Assembly: GCA_030533445.1 (NCBI GenBank) | Contig: JARPUW010000282.1 | Location: 62,001 to 126,000 of the forward strand | Source of the DNA: Cyprinodon diabolis | Lineage: Eukaryota; Chordata; Actinopteri; Cyprinodontiformes; Cyprinodontidae | Reading direction: 5' to 3' | Length of the DNA stretch: 64,000 bases | Shown here: positions 24,780 through 38,400 of the stretch, piece by piece | Layout: the number at the start of each line of letters is the position of its first letter | Numbering within the stretch: the first letter of the stretch is position 1 | Made by a program: the position numbers and the translations under genes | The notes under the pieces: generated by a model | Told to the model about the DNA's origin: nothing | The model's database searches: none | What the model saw: the letters and a program-made list of their open reading frames with translations, nothing else

Positions 24780-27700
24780 GCTTCAAAACAGAAGTTTAGG
24801 CCAAAACGCTCTTTTCACAGTGAGATAATGCCATTTTGGCCTCTGGAGTTGTAACAGACAAACCATTAATGATACAGCCATGATCTTTTCTGGCAATCAT
24901 CTAGAGCTGAAAACTAACAATATAAAGTAGATTTGAGCAGATGTTTTTGGTTCCAAGCTTCAAAACAGATGTTGAGGCCAAAACACTCTTTTCACAGTGA
25001 GATAATGCCATTTTGGCCTCTGGAGGTGTAACAGACAAACCATTAATGATACAGCCATGATCTTTTTTGGCAATCATCTAGAGCTGAAAACTAACAATAT
25101 AAAGTAGATTTGAGCAGATGTTTTTGGTTCCAAGCTTCAAAACAGAAGTTGAGGCCAAAACGCTCTTTTTACAGTGAGATAATGCCATTTTGGCCTCTGG
25201 AGTTGTAACAGACAAATCATTAATGATACAGCCATGATCTTTTCTGGCAATCATCTAGAGCTGAAAACTAACAATATAAAGTAGATTTGAGCAGATGTTT
25301 TTGGTTCCAAGCTTCAAAACAGAAGTTGAGGCCAAAACGCTCTTTTCACAGTGAGATAATGCCATTTTGGCCTCTGGAGTTGTAACAGACAAACCATTAA
25401 TGATACTGCCATGATCTTTTCTGGCAATCATCTAGAGCTGAAAACTAACAATATAAAGTAGATTTGAGCAGATGTTTTTGGTTCCAAGCTTCAAAACAGA
25501 TGTTGAGGCCAAAACGCTCTTTTCACAGTGAGATAATGCCATTTTGGCCTCTGGAGTTGTAACAGACAAACCATTAATGATACAGCCATGATCTTTTCTG
25601 GCAATCATCTAGAGCTGAAAACTAACAATATAAAGTAGATTTGAGCAGATGTTTTTGGTTCCAAGCTTCAAAACAGAAGTTGAGGCCAAAACGCTCTTTT
25701 CACAGTAAGATAATGCCATTTTGGCCTCTGGAGTTGTAACAGACAAATCATTAATGATACAGCCATGATCTTTTCTGGCAATCATCTAGAGCTGAAAACT
25801 AACAATATAAAGTAGATTTGAGCAGATGTTTTTGGTTCCAAGCTTCAAAACAGAAGTTGAGGCCAAAACGCTCTTTTCACAGTGAGATAATGCCATTTTG
25901 GCCTCTGGAGTTGTAACAGACAAATCATTAATGATACAGCCATGATATTTTCTGGCAATCATCTAGAGCTGAAAACTAACAATATAAAGTAGATTTGAGC
26001 AGATGTTTTTGGTTCCAAGCTTCAAAACAGAAGTTGAGGCCAAAACGCTCTTTTCACAGTGAGATAATGCCATTTTGGCCTCTGGAGTTGTAACAGACAA
26101 ACCATTAATGATACAGCCATGATCTTTTCTGGCAATCATCTGGAGCTGAAAACTAACAATATAAAGTAGATTTGAGCAGATGTTTTTGGTTCCAAGCTTC
26201 AAAACAGAAGTTGAGGCCAAAACGCTCTTTTCACAGTGAGATAATACCATTTTGGCCTCTGGAGCTGTAACAGACAAACCATTAATGATACAGCCATGAT
26301 CTTTTCTGGCAATCATATAGAGCTGAAAACTAACAATATAAAGTAGATTTGAGCAGATGTTTTTGGTTCCAAGCTTCAAAACAGAAGTTGAGGCCAAAAC
26401 GCTCTTTTCACAGTGAGATAATGCCATTTTGGCCTCTGGAGTTGTAACAGACAAACCATTAATGATACAGCCATGATCTTTTCTGGCAATCATCTAGAGC
26501 TGAAAACTAACAATATAAAGTAGATTTGAGCAGATGTTTTTGGTTCCAAGCTTCAAAACAGAAGTTGAGGCCAAAACGCTCTTTTCACAGTGAGATAATG
26601 CCATTTTGGCCTCTGGAGTTGTAACAGACAAACCATTAATGATACTGCCATGATCTTTTCTGGCAATCATCTAGAGCTGAAAACTAACAATATAAAGTAG
26701 ATTTGAGCAGATGTTTTTGGTTCCAAGCTTCAAAACAGATGTTGAGGCCAAAACGCTCTTTTCACAGTGAGATAATGCCATTTTGGCCTCTGGAGTTGTA
26801 ACAGACAAACCATTAATGATACTGCCATGATCTTTTCTGGCAATCATCTAGAGCTGAAAACTAACAATATAAAGTAGATTTGAGCAGATGTTTTTGGTTC
26901 CAAGCTTCAAAACAGATGTTGAGGCCAAAACGCTCTTTTCACAGTGAGATAATGCCATTTTGGCCTCTGGAGTTGTAACAGACAAACCATTAATGATACA
27001 GCCATGATCTTTTCTGGCAATCATCTAGAGCTGAAAACTAACAATATAAAGTAGATTTGAGCAGATGTTTTTGGTTCCAAGCTTCAAAACAGAAGTTGAG
27101 GCCAAAACGCTCTTTTCACAGTAAGATAATGCCATTTTGGCCTCTGGAGTTGTAACAGACAAATCATTAATGATACAGCCATGATCTTTTCTGGCAATCA
27201 TCTAGAGCTGAAAACTAACAATATAAAGTAGATTTGAGCAGATGTTTTTGGTTCCAAGCTTCAAAACAGAAGTTGAGGCCAAAACGCTCTTTTCACAGTG
27301 AGATAATGCCATTTTGGCCTCTGGAGTTGTAACAGACAAATCATTAATGATACAGCCATGATATTTTCTGGCAATCATCTAGAGCTGAAAACTAACAATA
27401 TAAAGTAGATTTGAGCAGATGTTTTTGGTTCCAAGCTTCAAAACAGAAGTTGAGGCCAAAACGCTCTTTTCACAGTGAGATAATGCCATTTTGGCCTCTG
27501 GAGTTGTAACAGACAAACCATTAATGATACAGCCATGATCTTTTCTGGCAATCATCTGGAGCTGAAAACTAACAATATAAAGTAGATTTGAGCAGATGTT
27601 TTTGGTTCCAAGCTTCAAAACAGAAGTTGAGGCCAAAACGCTCTTTTCACAGTGAGATAATACCATTTTGGCCTCTGGAGCTGTAACAGACAAACCATTA

Positions 27701-30700
27701 ATGATACAGCCATGATCTTTTCTGGCAATCATATAGAGCTCAAAACTAACAATATAAAGTAGATTTGAGCAGATGTTTTTGGTTCCAAGCTTCAAAACAG
27801 AAGTTGAGGCCAAAACGCTCTTTTCACAGTGAGATAATGCCATTTTGGCCTCTGGAGTTGTAAAATACAAACCATTAATGATACAGCCATGATCTTTTCT
27901 GGCAATCATCTAGAGCTGAAAACTAACAATATAAAGTAGATTTGAGCAGATGTTTTTGGTTCCAAGCTTCAAAACAGAAGTTGAGGCCAAAACGCTCTTT
28001 TCACAGTGAGATAATGCCATTTTGGCCTCTGGAGTTGTAACAGACAAACCATTAATGATACAGCCATGATCTTTTCTGGCAATCATATAGAGCTGAAAAC
28101 TAACAATATAAAGTAGATTTGAGCAGATGTTTTTGGTTCCAAGCTTCAAAACAGAAGTTGAGGCCAAAACGCTCTTTTCACAGTGAGATAATGCCATTTT
28201 GGCCTCTGGAGTTGTAACAGACAAACCATTAATGATACAGCCATGATCTTTTCTGGCAATCATCTAGAGCTGAAAACTTACAATATAAAGTAGATTTGAG
28301 CAGATGTTTTTGGTTCCAAGCTTCAAAACAGAAGTTGAGGCCAAAACGCTCTTTTCACAGTGAGATAATGCCATTTTGGCCTCTGGAGTTGTAACAGACA
28401 AACCATTAATGATACAGCCATGATCTTTTCTGGCAATCATCTAGAGCTGAAAACTAACAATATAAAGTAGATTTGAGCAGATGTTTTTGGTTCCAAGCTT
28501 CAAAACAGAAGTTGAGGCCAAAACGCTCTTTTCACAGTGAGATAATGCCATTTTGGCCTCTGGAGTTGTAACAGACAAACCATTAATGATACAGCCATGA
28601 CCTTTTCTGGCAATCATCTAGAGCTGAAAACTAACAATATAAAGTAGATTTGAGCAGATGTTTTTGGTTCCAAGCTTCAAATCAGAAGTTGAGGCCAAAA
28701 CGCTCTTTTCACAGTGAGATAATGCCATTTTGGCCTCTGGAGTTGTAACAGACAAACCATTAATGATACAGCCATGATCTTTTCTGGCAATCATCTAGAG
28801 CTGAAAACTAACAATATAAAGTAGATTTGAGCAGATGTTTTTGGTTCCAAGCTTCAAAACAGAAGTTGAGGCCAAAACGCTCTTTTCACAGTGAGATAAT
28901 GCCATTTTGGCCTCTGGAGTTGTAACAGACAAATCATTAATGATACAGCCATGATCTTTTCTGGCAATCATCTAGAGCTGAAAACTAACAATATAAAGTA
29001 GATTTGAGCAGATGTTTTTGGTTCCAAGCTTCAAAACAGAAGTTTAGGCCAAAACGCTCTTTTCACAGTGAGATAATGCCATTTTGGCCTCTGGAGTTGT
29101 AACAGACAAACCATTAATGATACAGCCATGATCTTTTCTGGCAATCATCTAGAGCTGAAAACTAACAATATAAAGTAGATTTGAGCAGATGTTTTTGGTT
29201 CCAAGCTTCAAAACAGATGTTGAGGCCAAAACACTCTTTTCACAGTGAGATAATGCCATTTTGGCCTCTGGAGGTGTAACAGACAAACCATTAATGATAC
29301 AGCCATGATCTTTTTTGGCAATCATCTAGAGCTGAAAACTAACAATATAAAGTAGATTTGAGCAGATGTTTTTGGTTCCAAGCTTCAAAACAGAAGTTGA
29401 GGCCAAAACGCTCTTTTTACAGTGAGATAATGCCATTTTGGCCTCTGGAGTTGTAACAGACAAATCATTAATGATACAGCCATGATCTTTTCTGGCAATC
29501 ATCTAGAGCTGAAAACTAACAATATAAAGTAGATTTGAGCAGATGTTTTTGGTTCCAAGCTTCAAAACAGAAGTTGAGGCCAAAACGCTCTTTTCACAGT
29601 GAGATAATGCCATTTTGGCCTCTGGAGTTGTAACAGACAAACCATTAATGATACTGCCATGATCTTTTCTGGCAATCATCTAGAGCTGAAAACTAACAAT
29701 ATAAAGTAGATTTGAGCAGATGTTTTTGGTTCCAAGCTTCAAAACAGATGTTGAGGCCAAAACGCTCTTTTCACAGTGAGATAATGCCATTTTGGCCTCT
29801 GGAGTTGTAACAGACAAACCATTAATGATACAGCCATGATCTTTTCTGGCAATCATCTAGAGCTGAAAACTAACAATATAAAGTAGATTTGAGCAGATGT
29901 TTTTGGTTCCAAGCTTCAAAACAGAAGTTGAGGCCAAAACGCTCTTTTCACAGTAAGATAATGCCATTTTGGCCTCTGGAGTTGTAACAGACAAATCATT
30001 AATGATACAGCCATGATCTTTTCTGGCAATCATCTAGAGCTGAAAACTAACAATATAAAGTAGATTTGAGCAGATGTTTTTGGTTCCAAGCTTCAAAACA
30101 GAAGTTGAGGCCAAAACGCTCTTTTCACAGTGAGATAATGCCATTTTGGCCTCTGGAGTTGTAACAGACAAATCATTAATGATACAGCCATGATCTTTTC
30201 TGGCAATCATCTAGAGCTGAAAACTAACAATATAAAGTAGATTTGAGCAGATGTTTTTGGTTCCAAGCTTCAAAACAGAAGTTGAGGCCAAAACGCTCTT
30301 TTTACAGTGAGATAATGCCATTTTGGCCTCTGGAGTTGTAACAGACAAATCATTAATGATACAGCCATGATCTTTTCTGGCAATCATCTAGAGCTGAAAA
30401 CTAACAATATAAAGTAGATTTGAGCAGATGTTTTTGGTTCCAAGCTTCAAAACAGAAGTTGAGGCCAAAACGCTCTTTTCACAGTGAGATAATGCCATTT
30501 TGGCCTCTGGAGTTGTAACAGACAAACCATTAATGATACTGCCATGATCTTTTCTGGCAATCATCTAGAGCTGAAAACTAACAATATAAAGTAGATTTGA
30601 GCAGATGTTTTTGGTTCCAAGCTTCAAAACAGATGTTGAGGCCAAAACGCTCTTTTCACAGTGAGATAATGCCATTTTGGCCTCTGGAGTTGTAACAGAC

Positions 30701-33700
30701 AAACCATTAATGATACAGCCATGATCTTTTCTGGCAATCATCTAGAGCTGAAAACTAACAATATAAAGTAGATTTGAGCAGATGTTTTTGGTTCCAAGCT
30801 TCAAAACAGAAGTTGAGGCCAAAACGCTCTTTTCACAGTAAGATAATGCCATTTTGGCCTCTGGAGTTGTAACAGACAAATCATTAATGATACAGCCATG
30901 ATCTTTTCTGGCAATCATCTAGAGCTGAAAACTAACAATATAAAGTAGATTTGAGCAGATGTTTTTGGTTCCAAGCTTCAAAACAGAAGTTGAGGCCAAA
31001 ACGCTCTTTTCACAGTGAGATAATGCCATTTTGGCCTCTGGAGTTGTAACAGACAAATCATTAATGATACAGCCATGATATTTTCTGGCAATCATCTAGA
31101 GCTGAAAACTAACAATATAAAGTAGATTTGAGCAGATGTTTTTGGTTCCAAGCTTCAAAACAGAAGTTGAGGCCAAAACGCTCTTTTCACAGTGAGATAA
31201 TGCCATTTTGGCCTCTGGAGTTGTAACAGACAAACCATTAATGATACAGCCATGATCTTTTCTGGCAATCATCTGGAGCTGAAAACTAACAATATAAAGT
31301 AGATTTGAGCAGATGTTTTTGGTTCCAAGCTTCAAAACAGAAGTTGAGGCCAAAACGCTCTTTTCACAGTGAGATAATACCATTTTGGCCTCTGGAGCTG
31401 TAACAGACAAACCATTAATGATACAGCCATGATCTTTTCTGGCAATCATATAGAGCTCAAAACTAACAATATAAAGTAGATTTGAGCAGATGTTTTTGGT
31501 TCCAAGCTTCAAAACAGAAGTTGAGGCCAAAACGCTCTTTTCACAGTGAGATAATGCCATTTTGGCCTCTGGAGTTGTAAAATACAAACCATTAATGATA
31601 CAGCCATGATCTTTTCTGGCAATCATCTAGAGCTGAAAACTAACAATATAAAGTAGATTTGAGCAGATGTTTTTGGTTCCAAGCTTCAAAACAGAAGTTG
31701 AGGCCAAAACGCTCTTTTCACAGTGAGATAATGCCATTTTGGCCTCTGGAGTTGTAACAGACAAACCATTAATGATACAGCCATGATCTTTTCTGGCAAT
31801 CATATAGAGCTGAAAACTAACAATATAAAGTAGATTTGAGCAGATGTTTTTGGTTCCAAGCTTCAAAACAGAAGTTGAGGCCAAAACGCTCTTTTCACAG
31901 TGAGATAATGCCATTTTGGCCTCTGGAGTTGTAACAGACAAACCATTAATGATACAGCCATGATCTTTTCTGGCAATCATCTAGAGCTGAAAACTTACAA
32001 TATAAAGTAGATTTGAGCAGATGTTTTTGGTTCCAAGCTTCAAAACAGAAGTTGAGGCCAAAACGCTCTTTTCACAGTGAGATAATGCCATTTTGGCCTC
32101 TGGAGTTGTAACAGACAAACCATTAATGATACAGCCATGATCTTTTCTGGCAATCATCTAGAGCTGAAAACTAACAATATAAAGTAGATTTGAGCAGATG
32201 TTTTTGGTTCCAAGCTTCAAAACAGAAGTTGAGGCCAAAACGCTCTTTTCACAGTGAGATAATGCCATTTTGGCCTCTGGAGTTGTAACAGACAAACCAT
32301 TAATGATACAGCCATGACCTTTTCTGGCAATCATCTAGAGCTGAAAACTAACAATATAAAGTAGATTTGAGCAGATGTTTTTGGTTCCAAGCTTCAAATC
32401 AGAAGTTGAGGCCAAAACGCTCTTTTCACAGTGAGATAATGCCATTTTGGCCTCTGGAGTTGTAACAGACAAACCATTAATGATACAGCCATGATCTTTT
32501 CTGGCAATCATCTAGAGCTGAAAACTAACAATATAAAGTAGATTTGAGCAGATGTTTTTGGTTCCAAGCTTCAAAACAGAAGTTGAGGCCAAAACGCTCT
32601 TTTCACAGTGAGATAATGCCATTTTGGCCTCTGGAGTTGTAACAGACAAATCATTAATGATACAGCCATGATCTTTTCTGGCAATCATCTAGAGCTGAAA
32701 ACTAACAATATAAAGTAGATTTGAGCAGATGTTTTTGGTTCCAAGCTTCAAAACAGAAGTTTAGGCCAAAACGCTCTTTTCACAGTGAGATAATGCCATT
32801 TTGGCCTCTGGAGTTGTAACAGACAAACCATTAATGATACAGCCATGATCTTTTCTGGCAATCATCTAGAGCTGAAAACTAACAATATAAAGTAGATTTG
32901 AGCAGATGTTTTTGGTTCCAAGCTTCAAAACAGATGTTGAGGCCAAAACACTCTTTTCACAGTGAGATAATGCCATTTTGGCCTCTGGAGGTGTAACAGA
33001 CAAACCATTAATGATACAGCCATGATCTTTTTTGGCAATCATCTAGAGCTGAAAACTAACAATATAAAGTAGATTTGAGCAGATGTTTTTGGTTCCAAGC
33101 TTCAAAACAGAAGTTGAGGCCAAAACGCTCTTTTTACAGTGAGATAATGCCATTTTGGCCTCTGGAGTTGTAACAGACAAATCATTAATGATACAGCCAT
33201 GATCTTTTCTGGCAATCATCTAGAGCTGAAAACTAACAATATAAAGTAGATTTGAGCAGATGTTTTTGGTTCCAAGCTTCAAAACAGAAGTTGAGGCCAA
33301 AACGCTCTTTTCACAGTGAGATAATGCCATTTTGGCCTCTGGAGTTGTAACAGACAAACCATTAATGATACTGCCATGATCTTTTCTGGCAATCATCTAG
33401 AGCTGAAAACTAACAATATAAAGTAGATTTGAGCAGATGTTTTTGGTTCCAAGCTTCAAAACAGATGTTGAGGCCAAAACGCTCTTTTCACAGTGAGATA
33501 ATGCCATTTTGGCCTCTGGAGTTGTAACAGACAAACCATTAATGATACAGCCATGATCTTTTCTGGCAATCATCTAGAGCTGAAAACTAACAATATAAAG
33601 TAGATTTGAGCAGATGTTTTTGGTTCCAAGCTTCAAAACAGAAGTTGAGGCCAAAACGCTCTTTTCACAGTAAGATAATGCCATTTTGGCCTCTGGAGTT

Positions 33701-35399
33701 GTAACAGACAAATCATTAATGATACAGCCATGATCTTTTCTGGCAATCATCTAGAGCTGAAAACTAACAATATAAAGTAGATTTGAGCAGATGTTTTTGG
33801 TTCCAAGCTTCAAAACAGAAGTTGAGGCCAAAACGCTCTTTTCACAGTGAGATAATGCCATTTTGGCCTCTGGAGTTGTAACAGACAAATCATTAATGAT
33901 ACAGCCATGATATTTTCTGGCAATCATCTAGAGCTGAAAACTAACAATATAAAGTAGATTTGAGCAGATGTTTTTGGTTCCAAGCTTCAAAACAGAAGTT
34001 GAGGCCAAAACGCTCTTTTCACAGTGAGATAATGCCATTTTGGCCTCTGGAGTTGTAACAGACAAACCATTAATGATACAGCCATGATCTTTTCTGGCAA
34101 TCATCTGGAGCTGAAAACTAACAATATAAAGTAGATTTGAGCAGATGTTTTTGGTTCCAAGCTTCAAAACAGAAGTTGAGGCCAAAACGCTCTTTTCACA
34201 GTGAGATAATACCATTTTGGCCTCTGGAGCTGTAACAGACAAACCATTAATGATACAGCCATGATCTTTTCTGGCAATCATATAGAGCTGAAAACTAACA
34301 ATATAAAGTAGATTTGAGCAGATGTTTTTGGTTCCAAGCTTCAAAACAGAAGTTGAGGCCAAAACGCTCTTTTCACAGTGAGATAATGCCATTTTGGCCT
34401 CTGGAGTTGTAACAGACAAACCATTAATGATACAGCCATGATCTTTTCTGGCAATCATCTAGAGCTGAAAACTAACAATATAAAGTAGATTTGAGCAGAT
34501 GTTTTTGGTTCCAAGCTTCAAAACAGAAGTTGAGGCCAAAACGCTCTTTTCACAGTGAGATAATGCCATTTTGGCCTCTGGAGTTGTAACAGACAAACCA
34601 TTAATGATACTGCCATGATCTTTTCTGGCAATCATCTAGAGCTGAAAACTAACAATATAAAGTAGATTTGAGCAGATGTTTTTGGTTCCAAGCTTCAAAA
34701 CAGATGTTGAGGCCAAAACGCTCTTTTCACAGTGAGATAATGCCATTTTGGCCTCTGGAGTTGTAACAGACAAACCATTAATGATACAGCCATGATCTTT
34801 TCTGGCAATCATCTAGAGCTGAAAACTAACAATATAAAGTAGATTTGAGCAGATGTTTTTGGTTCCAAGCTTCAAAACAGAAGTTGAGGCCAAAACGCTC
34901 TTTTCACAGTAAGATAATGCCATTTTGGCCTCTGGAGTTGTAACAGACAAATCATTAATGATACAGCCATGATCTTTTCTGGCAATCATCTAGAGCTGAA
35001 AACTAACAATATAAAGTAGATTTGAGCAGATGTTTTTGGTTCCAAGCTTCAAAACAGAAGTTGAGGCCAAAACGCTCTTTTCACAGTGAGATAATGCCAT
35101 TTTGGCCTCTGGAGTTGTAACAGACAAATCATTAATGATACAGCCATGATATTTTCTGGCAATCATCTAGAGCTGAAAACTAACAATATAAAGTAGATTT
35201 GAGCAGATGTTTTTGGTTCCAAGCTTCAAAACAGAAGTTGAGGCCAAAACGCTCTTTTCACAGTGAGATAATGCCATTTTGGCCTCTGGAGTTGTAACAG
35301 ACAAACCATTAATGATACAGCCATGATCTTTTCTGGCAATCATCTGGAGCTGAAAACTAACAATATAAAGTAGATTTGAGCAGATGTTTTTGGTTCCAA
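24780..35399. repeat. 10,620-bp (60-monomer) tandem duplication, left copy
   Basis: Three HOR units in a row: 24 monomers (24780-29027), 21 (29028-32744) and 15 (32745-35399). The 24-mer inserts C D x J K/J K L M after the first M; its K/J monomer at 26727 carries both the cagatg and gatactgcc changes. The 15-mer stops after a C monomer at 35223. The upstream T monomer at 24603 differs from the C monomer at 35223, so homology begins at the G monomer at 24780. Confidence 0.93.
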
Positions 35400-35415
35400 G
35401 CTTCAAAACAGAAGT
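35346..35415. other. Junction of the 10.6-kb tandem duplication
   Basis: A C-type monomer (catctggag at 35340) is followed directly by a G-type monomer (gtttagg at 35414). Everywhere else I looked, C is followed by D with ataccatt. The bases between these two diagnostic sites are common to all monomers, so the breakpoint cannot be placed more finely. It is in register: no bases are gained or lost, as expected from unequal exchange between aligned monomers. Confidence 0.88.
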
Positions 35416-38400
35416 TTAGGCCAAAACGCTCTTTTCACAGTGAGATAATGCCATTTTGGCCTCTGGAGTTGTAACAGACAAACCATTAATGATACAGCCA
35501 TGATCTTTTCTGGCAATCATCTAGAGCTGAAAACTAACAATATAAAGTAGATTTGAGCAGATGTTTTTGGTTCCAAGCTTCAAAACAGATGTTGAGGCCA
35601 AAACACTCTTTTCACAGTGAGATAATGCCATTTTGGCCTCTGGAGGTGTAACAGACAAACCATTAATGATACAGCCATGATCTTTTTTGGCAATCATCTA
35701 GAGCTGAAAACTAACAATATAAAGTAGATTTGAGCAGATGTTTTTGGTTCCAAGCTTCAAAACAGAAGTTGAGGCCAAAACGCTCTTTTTACAGTGAGAT
35801 AATGCCATTTTGGCCTCTGGAGTTGTAACAGACAAATCATTAATGATACAGCCATGATCTTTTCTGGCAATCATCTAGAGCTGAAAACTAACAATATAAA
35901 GTAGATTTGAGCAGATGTTTTTGGTTCCAAGCTTCAAAACAGAAGTTGAGGCCAAAACGCTCTTTTCACAGTGAGATAATGCCATTTTGGCCTCTGGAGT
36001 TGTAACAGACAAACCATTAATGATACTGCCATGATCTTTTCTGGCAATCATCTAGAGCTGAAAACTAACAATATAAAGTAGATTTGAGCAGATGTTTTTG
36101 GTTCCAAGCTTCAAAACAGATGTTGAGGCCAAAACGCTCTTTTCACAGTGAGATAATGCCATTTTGGCCTCTGGAGTTGTAACAGACAAACCATTAATGA
36201 TACAGCCATGATCTTTTCTGGCAATCATCTAGAGCTGAAAACTAACAATATAAAGTAGATTTGAGCAGATGTTTTTGGTTCCAAGCTTCAAAACAGAAGT
36301 TGAGGCCAAAACGCTCTTTTCACAGTAAGATAATGCCATTTTGGCCTCTGGAGTTGTAACAGACAAATCATTAATGATACAGCCATGATCTTTTCTGGCA
36401 ATCATCTAGAGCTGAAAACTAACAATATAAAGTAGATTTGAGCAGATGTTTTTGGTTCCAAGCTTCAAAACAGAAGTTGAGGCCAAAACGCTCTTTTCAC
36501 AGTGAGATAATGCCATTTTGGCCTCTGGAGTTGTAACAGACAAATCATTAATGATACAGCCATGATATTTTCTGGCAATCATCTAGAGCTGAAAACTAAC
36601 AATATAAAGTAGATTTGAGCAGATGTTTTTGGTTCCAAGCTTCAAAACAGAAGTTGAGGCCAAAACGCTCTTTTCACAGTGAGATAATGCCATTTTGGCC
36701 TCTGGAGTTGTAACAGACAAACCATTAATGATACAGCCATGATCTTTTCTGGCAATCATCTGGAGCTGAAAACTAACAATATAAAGTAGATTTGAGCAGA
36801 TGTTTTTGGTTCCAAGCTTCAAAACAGAAGTTGAGGCCAAAACGCTCTTTTCACAGTGAGATAATACCATTTTGGCCTCTGGAGCTGTAACAGACAAACC
36901 ATTAATGATACAGCCATGATCTTTTCTGGCAATCATATAGAGCTGAAAACTAACAATATAAAGTAGATTTGAGCAGATGTTTTTGGTTCCAAGCTTCAAA
37001 ACAGAAGTTGAGGCCAAAACGCTCTTTTCACAGTGAGATAATGCCATTTTGGCCTCTGGAGTTGTAACAGACAAACCATTAATGATACAGCCATGATCTT
37101 TTCTGGCAATCATCTAGAGCTGAAAACTAACAATATAAAGTAGATTTGAGCAGATGTTTTTGGTTCCAAGCTTCAAAACAGAAGTTGAGGCCAAAACGCT
37201 CTTTTCACAGTGAGATAATGCCATTTTGGCCTCTGGAGTTGTAACAGACAAACCATTAATGATACTGCCATGATCTTTTCTGGCAATCATCTAGAGCTGA
37301 AAACTAACAATATAAAGTAGATTTGAGCAGATGTTTTTGGTTCCAAGCTTCAAAACAGATGTTGAGGCCAAAACGCTCTTTTCACAGTGAGATAATGCCA
37401 TTTTGGCCTCTGGAGTTGTAACAGACAAACCATTAATGATACTGCCATGATCTTTTCTGGCAATCATCTAGAGCTGAAAACTAACAATATAAAGTAGATT
37501 TGAGCAGATGTTTTTGGTTCCAAGCTTCAAAACAGATGTTGAGGCCAAAACGCTCTTTTCACAGTGAGATAATGCCATTTTGGCCTCTGGAGTTGTAACA
37601 GACAAACCATTAATGATACAGCCATGATCTTTTCTGGCAATCATCTAGAGCTGAAAACTAACAATATAAAGTAGATTTGAGCAGATGTTTTTGGTTCCAA
37701 GCTTCAAAACAGAAGTTGAGGCCAAAACGCTCTTTTCACAGTAAGATAATGCCATTTTGGCCTCTGGAGTTGTAACAGACAAATCATTAATGATACAGCC
37801 ATGATCTTTTCTGGCAATCATCTAGAGCTGAAAACTAACAATATAAAGTAGATTTGAGCAGATGTTTTTGGTTCCAAGCTTCAAAACAGAAGTTGAGGCC
37901 AAAACGCTCTTTTCACAGTGAGATAATGCCATTTTGGCCTCTGGAGTTGTAACAGACAAATCATTAATGATACAGCCATGATATTTTCTGGCAATCATCT
38001 AGAGCTGAAAACTAACAATATAAAGTAGATTTGAGCAGATGTTTTTGGTTCCAAGCTTCAAAACAGAAGTTGAGGCCAAAACGCTCTTTTCACAGTGAGA
38101 TAATGCCATTTTGGCCTCTGGAGTTGTAACAGACAAACCATTAATGATACAGCCATGATCTTTTCTGGCAATCATCTGGAGCTGAAAACTAACAATATAA
38201 AGTAGATTTGAGCAGATGTTTTTGGTTCCAAGCTTCAAAACAGAAGTTGAGGCCAAAACGCTCTTTTCACAGTGAGATAATACCATTTTGGCCTCTGGAG
38301 CTGTAACAGACAAACCATTAATGATACAGCCATGATCTTTTCTGGCAATCATATAGAGCTCAAAACTAACAATATAAAGTAGATTTGAGCAGATGTTTTT